64,000 nt of DNA from NCBI RefSeq assembly GCF_036898825.1, contig NZ_JARUND010000002.1, positions 1,116,001-1,180,000 on the forward strand, in the 5' to 3' direction. The translations under genes were made by a program, and so were the position numbers. The DNA comes from Streptomyces sp. B21-083. GTDB taxonomy: Bacteria > Actinomycetota > Actinomycetes > Streptomycetales > Streptomycetaceae. The notes below the pieces were generated by a model. It saw nothing but the letters and a program-made list of their open reading frames with translations. It did not search any database and was not told the DNA's origin. Below are positions 27,701-35,481 of the stretch, piece by piece. Position 1 is the stretch's first letter, and the number at the start of each line of letters is the position of its first letter.

Positions 27701-28046
27701 CGTAGCCGAGCCTGTCGTCAGTACGGCCTACGGAGCCGCCCTTGACGGCGTCGAGTTGCCGGGCGACCACATCGGTGTCGCCGGGCGCGGTCGCGATCAT
27801 CATCGTGATGCTCTGCTCGCCGGCGGCCCTGGCCTCGGCGAGCAGGGCGGCGTCGAAGGAACCGAGCTTGTCGTGCGTGGACTTGAGCGGGTCGTCGAGT
27901 GTCGGTGGGGCCTGCGGAACGTCGGCCGCGAAGGCACCAGGTGTCGGCCCGGCGGCGCAGAACGTGGCCACCAGCCCCGCGACGACGGCGAGGCGGGCCA
28001 CACGGACCGCGCCGGGTATCGGGGAACTGTGGGGGGTGGGAGACAT
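24747..28046 (-). CDS. Secreted S8 family subtilisin-like serine protease with PPC-like domains
   Basis: This is a 1099-residue extracellular protease. The signal peptide is residues 1-41 (LAVVAGLVATFCAAG..AFA), followed by an I9-like propeptide region. The catalytic triad is D217 in VVDTGVD, H402 in WHGTHVGG and S597 in GTSMASP, with the oxyanion Asn in VAGGNSGPG. The large insertion between Asp and His (about 185 residues) is acidic. The last 400 residues contain Ig-like and pre-peptidase C-terminal beta domains (ADLDLAVYDSHG, SGTYTIEVFAF). The ATG is at 28046. It is cargo of the tRNA-Gly-bounded segment. Confidence 0.92.
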   Translation of the reverse strand: MSPTPHSSPIPGAVRVARLAVVAGLVATFCAAGPTPGAFAADVPQAPPTLDDPLKSTHDKLGSFDAALLAEARAAGEQSITMMIATAPGDTDVVARQLDAVKGGSVGRTDDRLGYVRATVPADRAESAIAAAARLSSVQAIDLRQKIRIAPPPAVTNRMANGASVRASSGTEPANPAPGRNTPAKNPYNPSYETGAVDFVQKNPEADGRGVTIGVVDTGVDLAHPALQKTTTGQRKIVDWVTSTDPVTDGDETWRRMTTRVSGPDFTYGGKTWKAPAGSYRINLFHESATKAGDITDGAPDGDANRDGDTTDDWGVLYSPGAGTVTVDVNDNHDFTDDKPMRPYGDGHQIGWFGKDKPSTRISERQPFVVQIRKDVPLDPLGADWAGKKSDYVDIGVVSDWHGTHVGGIAAANGLFGGKMNGAAPGAQIVSARACGFDGFCSTTAMTEGMIDLVANRGVDVVNMSIGELPAVNDGNNARAELYQRLIDQYGVQLVVAGGNSGPGANTAEDPGLDDKVVSVAAGVSKETWAANYDSVVKTKYSVFPFSSRGPREDGGFAPTLVAPGSSVNTTPTWMPGMVQGTSWKLPPGYAAYQGTSMASPQATGATALLLSAAKGRHIDLPPAKLRTALTSTAKHIPGLQANAEGAGLIDVNAAWKAIERGVSAYDYTVSAPVDTALDQKLKTPGFGTGIYDREGGLKVGQTKTYPVTISRTSGPDAPLSHELRLKNNAGDTFSIPGPKWVVLPLNKPVTFQVQASPTSVGIKTARLEVDQPATVGTDKQILTTVVVSTPAKYVFSARGSVQRNGVKSYLVTIPEGTRKLEVAIGGEKEGGWAYFQAVDPYGLPQEDDDDAIDEAAWANPRAGVWEITVSTFSFTEPFDNPYDLKATAYRASFGPKPVTVPQARIGTASAVSWKLTNTYAPVDGTLKDGPLGSEETGRPTIAEGATRTTTVKVPKGTASLDVAIGGVSDEGADLDLAVYDSHGAQVAQDADSDSDESVSIAHPASGTYTIEVFAFEAPAGSTTYDYRDVFFSTTLGSLKADGSKAVKLGMGASRKVSAHVTPAAVPGKDRRLIGEVRLVNKLSTVVETGTVAIAKVTR

Positions 28047-28600
28047 ACGGAATCCCTGCTGAGGAAGGAACGTGTGCGCACGAGCGACGGGGCGATCGCC
28101 TCTGGTCGCCGTGGTCCGAAGACGATCTCGGACGGTTGCCGATCATCGCACGGATGACCCAATAGTTCTTGAGACTTCACACAAGTTCCACGGCCTTCAT
28201 GAGGCGAAGCGACCGAAGCGAGCCGACTGCCGACGGATCTCCCGAGCCTCGACGGGCAGGCAACAGGCTGCTGGGGCACCTCAGTTGACCCGACTGCCTC
28301 CAGCCCTCCCCGCTCACCTCGTCGGCCTCGTGGCGGCGGCCGCGCCGCAGGAAGCAGGGGCCGCCGGAACGAGCGCCGGCCGTTCCGAGGGAGCCGGTTC
28401 CGGTGCGGCGGCTGACGGCAGCGGCCGGCGTCACCCACACCACGCCGGGGACGGTGGCGAGTTACACGGCCTGCCGCGTGGTCGAGGCGCTTGCAGCCGG
28501 CCGGGGCTACGGTCAACAGCGGATGACCCGACCGAAACGACCACCCCAGCGGGCAGTCATCCGCGCAGGTCAGAGCCATACGGCCGACCCAGGCGCCGCC
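28047..28600. other. Gene-free stretch before the right tRNA-Gly remnant
   Basis: About 550 bp with no supported gene. The first 150 bp should contain the promoter of the S8 protease. No tRNA 5' half is present immediately before the remnant at 28601. Confidence 0.5.
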
Positions 28601-28646
28601 GCTTCCCAAGCTGGGAGTGCGAGTTCGATTCACGTCACCCGCTCCA
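28601..28646 (+). repeat. tRNA-Gly(CCC) 3' half, decayed: right attachment-site copy
   Basis: GCTTCCCAAGC, T-arm GCGAGTTCGATTCACGT and acceptor end CACCCGCTCCA match the 3' half of tRNA-Gly(CCC). The T stem has a mismatch and no 5' half exists, so it is not functional. It agrees with the copy at 19198-19242 over most of its length and marks the other end of a 9.4-kb segment. Confidence 0.7.
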
Positions 28647-28655
28647 TGACAAAGA

Positions 28656-28683
28656 CCCAGGTCAGCGACCCGGGCCTTTTTTG
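28656..28683 (+). terminator. Rho-independent terminator behind the right tRNA-Gly remnant
   Basis: CCCAGGTC (28656-28663) pairs with GACCCGGG (28667-28674) around AGC, followed by CCTTTTTTG. It is nearly the same hairpin as at 19250-19280. Confidence 0.75.
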
Positions 28684-28708
28684 CTGCGCGCTTTCGCCGC
28701 TGACGATG

Positions 28709-29283
28709 CGAGCCCGGCTTCGACGTCGTCGGCGAGACCGGTGACGGCGACCAGGCCGTACGGCTCGCCGCGCGGCTGCGCCCAGACGTGGTGCTGATGG
28801 ACCTCCGGCTGACCGACGACACGGCCCCCCGCACCGGGGGCAACGCCTCGACGCGACCCGGCGGATCACCGCCGACGCCCCCGGCAGCCGGGTCGTCGTC
28901 CTCACCGGATCCGGCACCCGGGCGACGTCGTACGGGCGATGGAGGCCGGCGCCCGCGGCTACATTCGCAAGGCGGGACCGCCCGAGGAACTGTTCCGGGC
29001 CGTGCGCGCCGCGGCGGCCGGCGGGACGGGGCTCGCCCCGGAGGCCGCCGGACACCTCGCCGGTCACCTGGCCGATCCGGGGGCAGCCCTGAGCAACCGG
29101 GAGATCGAGGTCGTACGACTGCTGGCACTGGGCCACAGCAACCGCTCCATCGCCGTCTCTCTCCATCTCACCGAGGCCACGATCAAGACCCACCTGGTCC
29201 ACGTCTACCGCAAACTCGGCACGGAGAACCGGGCGAGCACGGTGTCCGAGACGGTCCGGCGAGGGCTGCTCGAACTGGGCTGA
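28709..29283 (+). pseudogene. NarL/LuxR-type response regulator, truncated and frameshifted
   Basis: Receiver-domain sequence starts abruptly (FDVVGETGDGDQAVRLAARL, then PDVVLMDLRL with the phospho-accepting Asp) without the first 20 or so residues. Coding then moves to a second frame (ATRRITADAPGSRVVVLTGS) and from 28939 to a third (MEAGARGYIRKAG). The complete helix-turn-helix follows (LSNREIEVVRLLALGHSN, TEATIKTHLVHVYRKL). At least two frameshifts make it a pseudogene, although the intact 114-residue DNA-binding part could still be expressed. Its missing 5' end lies at the right tRNA-Gly remnant. Confidence 0.75.
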
Positions 29284-29333
29284 GCCGGCAGCAGGGCCCG
29301 GCCCGCTCCCTCGCCTAGCGCCAAGGGCGCCGG

Positions 29334-29720
29334 TCATCGTCCGCCCATCGCGGTACCGGCCGATGCGTTCGGTGGAGCAGCCCACGTAGTCGCCGATGAA
29401 GGAGCGCCGGAAGCGTTCGGTGGGCGGCGGGGCTGGGTGCCGTGACAGAGGCTGCCATTGAAATAAGGGAGGTCGCCCGGGGCTATGCCGACGGACACGA
29501 GAGCCGGGCCGGGCGGCGGAACATACTCGCGGACGAACGACACCTCCGGTCCGCCGGCTCCGGGCAGAACAGATCCATGCGGTGCGTCCCCGGCACGACC
29601 TCCAGCCCAGCATTGTCGCGGCAGCGTAGACCGAACCGCCGCCGCAGTGACCCGCCAGCGGGCCGAGCATCGACATGTCCGATGGAGCCGCCTCCGACTT
29701 GCTGCTGGGCAGTTCACCGA
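29334..29720 (-). pseudogene. Phytanoyl-CoA dioxygenase family remnant
   Basis: Read leftward, three frames in turn give GLEVVPGTHRMDLFCPEP, then SFVREYVPPPGPALVSVGIA and GDLPYFNGSLCHGTQP, then RFRRSFIGDYVGCSTERIG. These are consecutive conserved stretches of the C-terminal half of PhyH-type Fe/2-oxoglutarate dioxygenases, with the distal iron His in SLCHG. Two frameshifts and the missing N-terminal half show it is dead. It is a different subtype from the intact gene at 17593. Confidence 0.65.
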
Positions 29721-29814
29721 GCTGGCCCATGAGGCCGGGGCGCGGCTGCGCGCCGAGGGCGCGCCACCCCCGGCGCGTGCAGCTGTGGTCTCACCCGGGC
29801 AGCGTGCCCTCGTG

Positions 29815-29915
29815 TCGAAGTAGCCGCCGGTCGGGCCGTCGGGGCCCACCTGCGCCATGCGTACGGTGATAATTCCTCCGAGCCTCGCGCCGATGATCGT
29901 CACCGGAATGACCAT
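29815..29915 (-). pseudogene. Short-chain dehydrogenase C-terminal scrap
   Basis: The frame contains VRMAQVGPDGPTGGYFD, the typical C-terminal tail of an NAD(P)-dependent short-chain dehydrogenase. The intact SDR immediately to the right ends with the related VELASIGADGPTGTF, so this could be the tail of a former paralogue. No Rossmann fold remains. Confidence 0.5.
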
Positions 29916-30025
29916 GGTCCTTCCTGATCGCGGACCGCTGGGTGCACACCCGGCAGGTCACACCTGAAACGATGTTCCAGTAACGGCCTCGTCCCTGCCG
30001 GGCACGCTCCGGGTTCAGAGGTGGA

Positions 30026-30721
30026 TCACCAGGCCACCTCACCGTGACGGTCACGGAAGGTCCCGGTCGGTCCGTCCGCTCCGATGGAGGCGAGTTCGAC
30101 GATCGCCTCGGTCCCCTCGGTCACGGTCTGCGGGCCGCGGTGCCCGTTGAAGTCGGTCGCGGTGAAGCCCGGGTCGACCGCGTTCACCTTCAGGTCCGGC
30201 CAGGACTTCGCGTACTGCGTGGTCAGCATGGTCACGGCGGCCTTCGACGCTGTGTAGAGGGGCACGATGGCCTGGCTTTCGACGCGCTCGGCGTCGTGGG
30301 TCAGCGCGAACGACCCCATGCCGCTGGACACATTGACGATGACCGGGCTCGCGGACTTGCGGAGCAGGGGCAGGAACGCGTGCGTCACCCGGACGATCCC
30401 CACGACGTTGACCTCGAACACCGCGCTCGCGTCAGCGGCCGTGAGCTGGTCGGCGGGGCTGTACGGTCCGAGAACACCTGCGTTGTTGATCAGGACGTCG
30501 ATGCCGCCCTCGCGAGCTCCGATGTCGGCGGCGGCCGCGGTCACCGACGCGTCGTCGGTCACATCGATCTGGACGAAACGGGCACCGAGGGCTTCGGCGG
30601 CGGCCTGGCCGCGCTCGGGATCGCGAGCGCCGAGGACGACGGTGTGGCCGGCCTCGATCAGTCGGCGGGCGGTCTCGTACCCGAGGGACTTGTTGGCTCC
30701 TGTGATGAATGTTGTTGTCAT
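30026..30721 (-). CDS. NAD(P)-dependent short-chain dehydrogenase (SDR)
   Basis: This 231-residue classical SDR has the nucleotide-binding motif TGANKSLG near the N-terminus, NNAG (about residue 82), catalytic Ser in NVSSGMG, and YTASK (Y and K of the YxxxK motif). Such enzymes reduce carbonyls or oxidise alcohols in the cytoplasm. The ATG is at 30721. It is divergently transcribed from an MmyB-type regulator with 102 bp between them, a common arrangement in actinomycetes in which the regulator controls the SDR. Confidence 0.92.
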   Translation of the reverse strand: MTTTFITGANKSLGYETARRLIEAGHTVVLGARDPERGQAAAEALGARFVQIDVTDDASVTAAAADIGAREGGIDVLINNAGVLGPYSPADQLTAADASAVFEVNVVGIVRVTHAFLPLLRKSASPVIVNVSSGMGSFALTHDAERVESQAIVPLYTASKAAVTMLTTQYAKSWPDLKVNAVDPGFTATDFNGHRGPQTVTEGTEAIVELASIGADGPTGTFRDRHGEVAW

Positions 30722-30823
30722 GCGTTCACTGTCGGCCCGTGCCGTGAGGACAACCAGTGCCCCCTGCGACGGTAGGACTGCCAGTACCAGGCACACCGCC
30801 TGCCCGGCGGACACAATGGCCGA

Positions 30824-31702
30824 GTGGACGAGACCCTTGGCACGGCATTGCGCCGCTGGCGCGACCGGCTTTCCCCTCTCGACGTCGGGCGGACTTCGCG
30901 GCCCGGACGGCGTGCCGTGGGGTTGCGGCGCGAGGAACTCGCCGACCTCGCAGGGCTGTCGGTCGACTACGTGGTACGGCTGGAACAGGGGCGTGCGACG
31001 AGCCCTTCGGCGCAGGTCGTCGCGAGCCTGGCCAGGGCACTGCAACTGCAACCCATGGAGCGCGACCACGCCTACCGGCTGGCCGGCCTCCTCCCACCGC
31101 AGGAGGGGACGATCTCCACCCATGTTCCAGCGGGGGTCCAGCGGATGCTGGCACGCCTCGGGGAGTTCCCCGTGGGCGTGTTCAGTGCCGACTGGACCCT
31201 GCTGTCCTGGACTCCCGCATGGGCAGTGCTGATGGGAGACCCCAGCGGACGGACACAGGCCGAGCGGAACCTGATGCGGGCGGCCTTCGCCGCAGGGCCC
31301 AGCCGGCTCGCGAACTGGCCAGTGATCCGGGACGGCGACGCCCTGCATCCAGCCCTCGTCGCCGATCTGCGCACGGCTCTCGTCGACTACCCCCGCGACC
31401 GGGGACTGATCGACCTTGTCGCGGAACTGCGCTCCACCAGTGCGGAGTTCACCCGGCTGTGGGACGAGGGCGCCGTCGGTCCGCACGTCTCGGCCCGCAA
31501 GACCGTCGTACACCCCCAGGTCGGCGAGGTGACATGCGACTGCGACGTGCTCACCGTCCCGGGCTGCGACGTCCGTCTCGTCGTGTACACGGTGGCCGCC
31601 GGTTCCGACGACGCCGAGAAACTGGACTTCCTCCGGGTCACGAACGGTGTCCGCACCGACGGATCGTCACCTGCGGGGCCCGGCCTGTTCTCCACGCCGT
31701 AA
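30824..31702 (+). CDS. XRE family regulator with MmyB-like ligand-binding domain
   Basis: This 292-residue protein has an N-terminal XRE helix-turn-helix (LRREELADLAGLSVDYVVRL, residues about 35-55) and the MmyB-like C-terminal domain (LLSWTPAWAVLMGDP, AAFAAGPSRLANW, RLWDEGAVGPHV), thought to bind a fatty-acid-like ligand. GTG 30824 is the start. Its position opposite the SDR gene suggests it controls that gene and itself. Confidence 0.88.
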   Translation: MDETLGTALRRWRDRLSPLDVGRTSRPGRRAVGLRREELADLAGLSVDYVVRLEQGRATSPSAQVVASLARALQLQPMERDHAYRLAGLLPPQEGTISTHVPAGVQRMLARLGEFPVGVFSADWTLLSWTPAWAVLMGDPSGRTQAERNLMRAAFAAGPSRLANWPVIRDGDALHPALVADLRTALVDYPRDRGLIDLVAELRSTSAEFTRLWDEGAVGPHVSARKTVVHPQVGEVTCDCDVLTVPGCDVRLVVYTVAAGSDDAEKLDFLRVTNGVRTDGSSPAGPGLFSTP

Positions 31703-31922
31703 CAGTCGGACCGGCCGGACCCGTCCAGTCGCCAGGTAGGCCAATGTGGACCGCCCCACGCCAGGTTGTCGCCGGTCAAGGGTGGCTTCGCCCGTGAGGC
31801 GGCGCGCTGCACGAGTCGGGCGACGGCGGGACCGATGGTCCAGCGTCCGGGACAGGTGCGTCCGGCGTTGCCGGCGGGATGTATGCGGATACGCTGACGC
31901 ATCAATATTGCTGGAGGAGCAA
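31703..31922. other. Intergenic region with possible ORF scrap
   Basis: A minus frame reads WTIGPAVARLVQRAASRAKP and NLAWGGPHWPTWRLDG, which looks coding but has no recognisable family and is interrupted. The right end, ACGCATCAATATTGC, is AT-rich and precedes the GGAGGAG ribosome-binding site of the esterase gene. Confidence 0.4.
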
Positions 31923-32801
31923 ATGAGCCTCGCGATGCATGCCGTCGCACTGTACTTGCGGGTCACCGCCAAGCCCGGCTTGTCGACCGCGGAGCGTGCC
32001 CGGGACCGGATGCGCAAGCCGAAGGGGCCTGCACAGCCACCTGCCGCGCTGAGCCGACGCCACGACGTGTCGGTGCGGCAGGTCAGCGGGTTCGACTGCT
32101 GGACCGTCCTGCCACGCGGGAAGGCGGCCACTCGCGGTGCCGTGTACCTGCACGGCGGGGCATACACCAGCGAGATCACCAAACAGCACTGGGCCCTGGT
32201 CGGCGCGCTGGCCGACGAAGGCGTCCAGGTCGAGGTGCCTCTCTACGGTCTCTCCCCCCAGCACACCTACCGCGAGGCGTATCCGCTGGTGATCGAGGTG
32301 TACCGGCAGCTGCTGGAGCGGTTGCCCGCCGCAGCGGTGACCCTCGCCGGCGACTCAGCCGGCGGCGGTCTCGCGCTCGGCATCGCCCAAGAACTCCCGG
32401 CGGCAGGCCTGCCACAGCCCCGCCGGATCGATCTGATCTCCCCCTGGCTCGACCTCACCCTCAGCCAACCCGCGGTGCAGGCCGCCGCACCGCACGACCC
32501 GTGGCTGTCCCCGGCCGGCCTCGTCGAGATGGGCCACGCCTGGGCGGGCGGCGACGATCCGTCCGACGCGCGCCTGAGCCCCATCAACGGCCCGCTGAAC
32601 GGCCTCGCACCGGTGTCGGTGTTCATCGGCACCCGCGACATCTTCTACCCGGACGTGTGCCGCCTGCGCGACCGCGCAGCCGCCGAGGGAACGACACTCG
32701 ACGTGACGGTCTGCGCGGGCGCCGTGCACGTCTACCCACTGACACCCACGCCCGAAGGCCGGGCCGCAGCCACCCGCCTCGTGAAGGACATCTCCCAGTA
32801 A
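31923..32801 (+). CDS. Alpha/beta hydrolase, hormone-sensitive-lipase type esterase
   Basis: This 292-residue cytoplasmic esterase carries the HSL oxyanion motif HGGAY, the nucleophile in GDSAGGG, Asp in GTRDIFYPD and His in AVHVYP. The family hydrolyses short-chain esters. ATG 31923 is chosen because GGAGG (31913-31917) precedes it; the frame is open further upstream but lacks a start signal. It is not linked to a clear operon. Confidence 0.9.
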   Translation: MSLAMHAVALYLRVTAKPGLSTAERARDRMRKPKGPAQPPAALSRRHDVSVRQVSGFDCWTVLPRGKAATRGAVYLHGGAYTSEITKQHWALVGALADEGVQVEVPLYGLSPQHTYREAYPLVIEVYRQLLERLPAAAVTLAGDSAGGGLALGIAQELPAAGLPQPRRIDLISPWLDLTLSQPAVQAAAPHDPWLSPAGLVEMGHAWAGGDDPSDARLSPINGPLNGLAPVSVFIGTRDIFYPDVCRLRDRAAAEGTTLDVTVCAGAVHVYPLTPTPEGRAAATRLVKDISQ

Positions 32802-32955
32802 CCGAGTGTCGGACACAGCCCCGTTGATGCCCGCTACGGCCAGGGTGCAGCTCGGTGGTCAGGTCACCCGCGCCAGCGCCAGCGCCCGAGCCCCTGGTCC
32901 TCCGGCTCGACGGCGACACCCCCGGGCAGGCTCCTTCTACAGCTCCCCACTTTCC

Positions 32956-33055
32956 TCACCCTGGCGGCGTGCTGTCGGCCCGGCCCTTGTCCGCGGTCAG
33001 GTCCTGGACCCCGTACGGGATCGGCTTGCCCAAGATCGGCTCGGTGTCCGCCGGG
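32956..33055 (-). pseudogene. Possible ISAzo13-type transposase scrap
   Basis: A startless minus frame encodes DTEPILGKPIPYGVQDLTAD and ends with a stop after 34 codons. The pattern GK.IPYGV.DL.A resembles the GRAIPYGVYDLAANTGW stretch of ISAzo13 transposases. The match is short, so the call is tentative. Confidence 0.35.
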
Positions 33056-34270
33056 TCAGGAGTGGTGCAGTGCGTAGTGCTGGGCCAGAAGGCTCTTGCC
33101 GTAGTCGTTGCCATTCGGTTCGCGGACGATCGTGTGGACGTGGAAGCGCTCCGGTTCCCGGTTGTCCAGGAAGATTCCGGGATGGTTGTCGTACTCGATC
33201 AGCAGGACCGGGGAATGGACGCGGTAGTAGAAGGGGCTTGTGTCGCCGTGTTGACCGCGCCAGACGAAGCGGGTGGTGTCGAGGTGGTCCACGACCTGGT
33301 CGAGCTTCGCTGCGGCGTGGTCTGCGGGGAGACGGCCGAGGTACACCTTCACCAGGTCGAGGAGGAGACCTTGTTGGGCGTCGGTCAGCTCCTCGCCCGC
33401 GATCCCCTCGGCCGGGAGCACCAGGTTGTCCGCGCCGGCCCCGGCGAGGTGGCGGCCGTTGAAGGGGCCGGCGAGTTCGGGCGGCAGGTCGGCGGCGAGC
33501 AGGGAATCGCCTTGGAGGAATCGGTCCTCCTGGTCCGGTGAGAGAGCGCGCCGTAGGGCCAGGCCGTGGTCCGTCTCCTCGTCGAAGGCGCGGACTCCCG
33601 CGTAGCGGGTGCCTTGCGCGATCGCCGGTTCGGCGCCGAGGAAGACCGGGGCGAGGACGACCTGGGTACCCACGAAGACGCAGTGGACGTCCACGTGGTG
33701 GCCCATGAGCTGCCAGCCCCAGGGCTCGGACGCGGCGGGGTCCCCGAAGACGGTGAAGTGGTAGGCGTATTCGCGCAGTGTGTCGCGATAGTCGTCGACG
33801 TACTCGCCGAGTGCGCCGTTGAGCTTCATGGCGCTGCGCACGACGTGGAAGCCCTCCGGGCTCAGGCTCGCCTCCATCACCGCGAGTGTCGCCTCGCGCT
33901 GCGCCTCGGTCAGCCGGTCCAGCCGCATGCCCTTCGGCGTCCACACCGGCAGTGCGTTCGTCCACAGCCGCCAGTCCGGGGAGTCCATCGGAAGACGTGC
34001 GAGCCCGCGCTGGTACGGCTCCAGCGTGTCGAGGTAGGCGCGGGCGGCGTCGACTGCTCTCCGGGCGGAGATCCCGGTGTCCTTCAGGGTGTACAGGTCC
34101 GGCCGGGGGCGTCCGTCGGTGGTGACGCCGACGTAGGGGTCCCGGTAGTGCCGCAGCGCGGCGGACAGCTCCCAGGCGTCCTTTTCCGGCAGCAGATCCG
34201 CGTGCAGGATCGCGTCTGCGATGGGCAGCATCCCGCGCGGGCCCGGGCCGGCGATGTGCGGCTCGTTCAT
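33056..34270 (-). CDS. DUF3500 domain protein
   Basis: This 404-residue protein matches the DUF3500 family along its length: YVGVTTDGRPRPDLYTLKDTG, AYLDTLEPYQRGLARLPMDS, FTVFGDPAASEPWGWQLMGH and NHPGIFLDNREPERFHVHTI. The family function is not established. The conserved His-rich and Trp-rich stretches (GHHVDVH, VHTIVRE) suggest a metal-dependent hydrolytic or oxidative role, which is inference. No signal peptide is seen. It is the last gene of the eight-gene reverse operon, 27 bp after the SnoaL-like gene. Confidence 0.85.
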   Translation of the reverse strand: MNEPHIAGPGPRGMLPIADAILHADLLPEKDAWELSAALRHYRDPYVGVTTDGRPRPDLYTLKDTGISARRAVDAARAYLDTLEPYQRGLARLPMDSPDWRLWTNALPVWTPKGMRLDRLTEAQREATLAVMEASLSPEGFHVVRSAMKLNGALGEYVDDYRDTLREYAYHFTVFGDPAASEPWGWQLMGHHVDVHCVFVGTQVVLAPVFLGAEPAIAQGTRYAGVRAFDEETDHGLALRRALSPDQEDRFLQGDSLLAADLPPELAGPFNGRHLAGAGADNLVLPAEGIAGEELTDAQQGLLLDLVKVYLGRLPADHAAAKLDQVVDHLDTTRFVWRGQHGDTSPFYYRVHSPVLLIEYDNHPGIFLDNREPERFHVHTIVREPNGNDYGKSLLAQHYALHHS

Positions 34271-34297
34271 TACGAACTCCTGCTCTCTGTAAGCGAG

Positions 34298-34741
34298 TTA
34301 CCGTGTCGGAACGGCGAGGACTGTGGTGGGTGCGATGAAGAGCTGATCGATGCGGCGGGAGCGGATCAGCCAGCGGTCGCCGTGCCGTTCGAAGACGTCC
34401 GCGACGTCGCCGACCATCGCGGGGGTGACGGTCGGACGCGGGGGCTCCCCGTCCTCGGCGAAGAGGATCACCGTTGAGACGGCCGACGCCCGATCGGCCG
34501 CTGCGGCGGTGACGTGGAGGTTCGTGACCACGTGCCGGGAGACCCGGGGGCCGCGTGCTGCCCGGTCGGCGTAGACGGCGTCGATCTCGTCGGTGCCGTG
34601 GAAGGACCGTGCGGCGAAACGGAGTTCGGCGTCCGGGAGGAAGAAGCCGGAGGCCAGTGCGCCGTTGTGGTGATCGACCTCGAACCACAACGCCGTGACG
34701 ACTTCGAGGAGTTCCTCCCGCCGCGCGGGCCGCTCGTTCAT
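34298..34741 (-). CDS. SnoaL-like / nuclear transport factor 2 fold protein
   Basis: This 147-residue protein has the NTF2-like alpha+beta cone: an N-terminal helix pair (REELLEVVTALWFEVDHHN), DAELRFAARSFHGTDEI and a C-terminal strand YxxxGDRWLI-like segment (VFERHGDRWLIRSRRI). Members act as dehydratases, isomerases, cyclases or small subunits of ring-hydroxylating enzymes. Its ATG overlaps the aldolase stop by 4 bp, so the two are translationally coupled. Confidence 0.82.
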   Translation of the reverse strand: MNERPARREELLEVVTALWFEVDHHNGALASGFFLPDAELRFAARSFHGTDEIDAVYADRAARGPRVSRHVVTNLHVTAAAADRASAVSTVILFAEDGEPPRPTVTPAMVGDVADVFERHGDRWLIRSRRIDQLFIAPTTVLAVPTR

Positions 34742-35481
34742 CCGCGCACCTCCGACACGGTGTCGCGTACGCTCCGGCCGAGGAACGCGACATCGCTGCC
34801 CACCATCACGAAGTGGTGGCCTCGGCCGAGGAGTTCGCCCGCTTCCGACCCGGAGAAGGCGACCCCGCCGAAACTGAGGCTCGACGCCCGGCACCGGGCC
34901 TCCGCCTGGTGGACCATGGCCCGTGCGGCCTCGCCGCCCGGCTCCACACCGGCCGAGACCGCGAGGTCGTACGCTCCGATGAACACCGCGTCGATGCCCG
35001 GGACTTCGGCGATCTTGTCGGCCTCGCCCACCGCCTCGGGGCTTTCGAGCTGCGCGACCAGTGTCACCTCGTCGTTGCCCTGGGCCAGATAGCGCTTGGA
35101 GTCCAGGCGCCCCCATTCTCCGGCCCGGGTGTTGGGGCTCGCGCCGCGACGGCCCAGGGGCGGGAAACGGCACGTTCCGACCACCGCGCGGGCGATGGCG
35201 GCGCTGTCGACGTGGGGGACGAAGAGCCCGGCCGCGCCGGCGTCCAGTGCCGGTTGGACGTCACCTGGGGCGTAACCCGCCACCCGGACGAACGCGGGGG
35301 TGCCGTGGCCGCGCGCCACCGAGATCATGGTGGACAGGGACCGCGGATCGAAGGTGCCGTGCTCGCCGTCGAGGACGAGGAAGTCCAGCCCGGTCCCCGC
35401 CAGGATCTCGACCACCTCGGGCGTGGGCACCTTGACCCACGTCCCGAGCGCGGGGTGGTCGGCCGACCACGGCGGGGTCAT
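34738..35481 (-). CDS. HpcH/HpaI family aldolase
   Basis: This 247-residue class II pyruvate aldolase shows the TIM-barrel motifs FLVLDGEHG (metal Glu), AFVRVAGYAPGDVQPALDAG (substrate Arg), GLFVPHVD, LVAQLESPEAV (metal Glu) and AVFIGAYDLAVS. Such enzymes cleave 4-hydroxy-2-oxo acids to pyruvate plus an aldehyde, or the citramalyl/malyl-CoA analogues. In this operon it would perform the terminal carbon-carbon cleavage of a degradation pathway (inference). It overlaps both neighbours by 4 bp. Confidence 0.9.
   Translation of the reverse strand: MTPPWSADHPALGTWVKVPTPEVVEILAGTGLDFLVLDGEHGTFDPRSLSTMISVARGHGTPAFVRVAGYAPGDVQPALDAGAAGLFVPHVDSAAIARAVVGTCRFPPLGRRGASPNTRAGEWGRLDSKRYLAQGNDEVTLVAQLESPEAVGEADKIAEVPGIDAVFIGAYDLAVSAGVEPGGEAARAMVHQAEARCRASSLSFGGVAFSGSEAGELLGRGHHFVMVGSDVAFLGRSVRDTVSEVRG

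Noticed and set aside
28601..28646. Second functional tRNA-Gly gene
   Set aside because: Same: no D arm or 5' acceptor strand, mismatch in the T stem.
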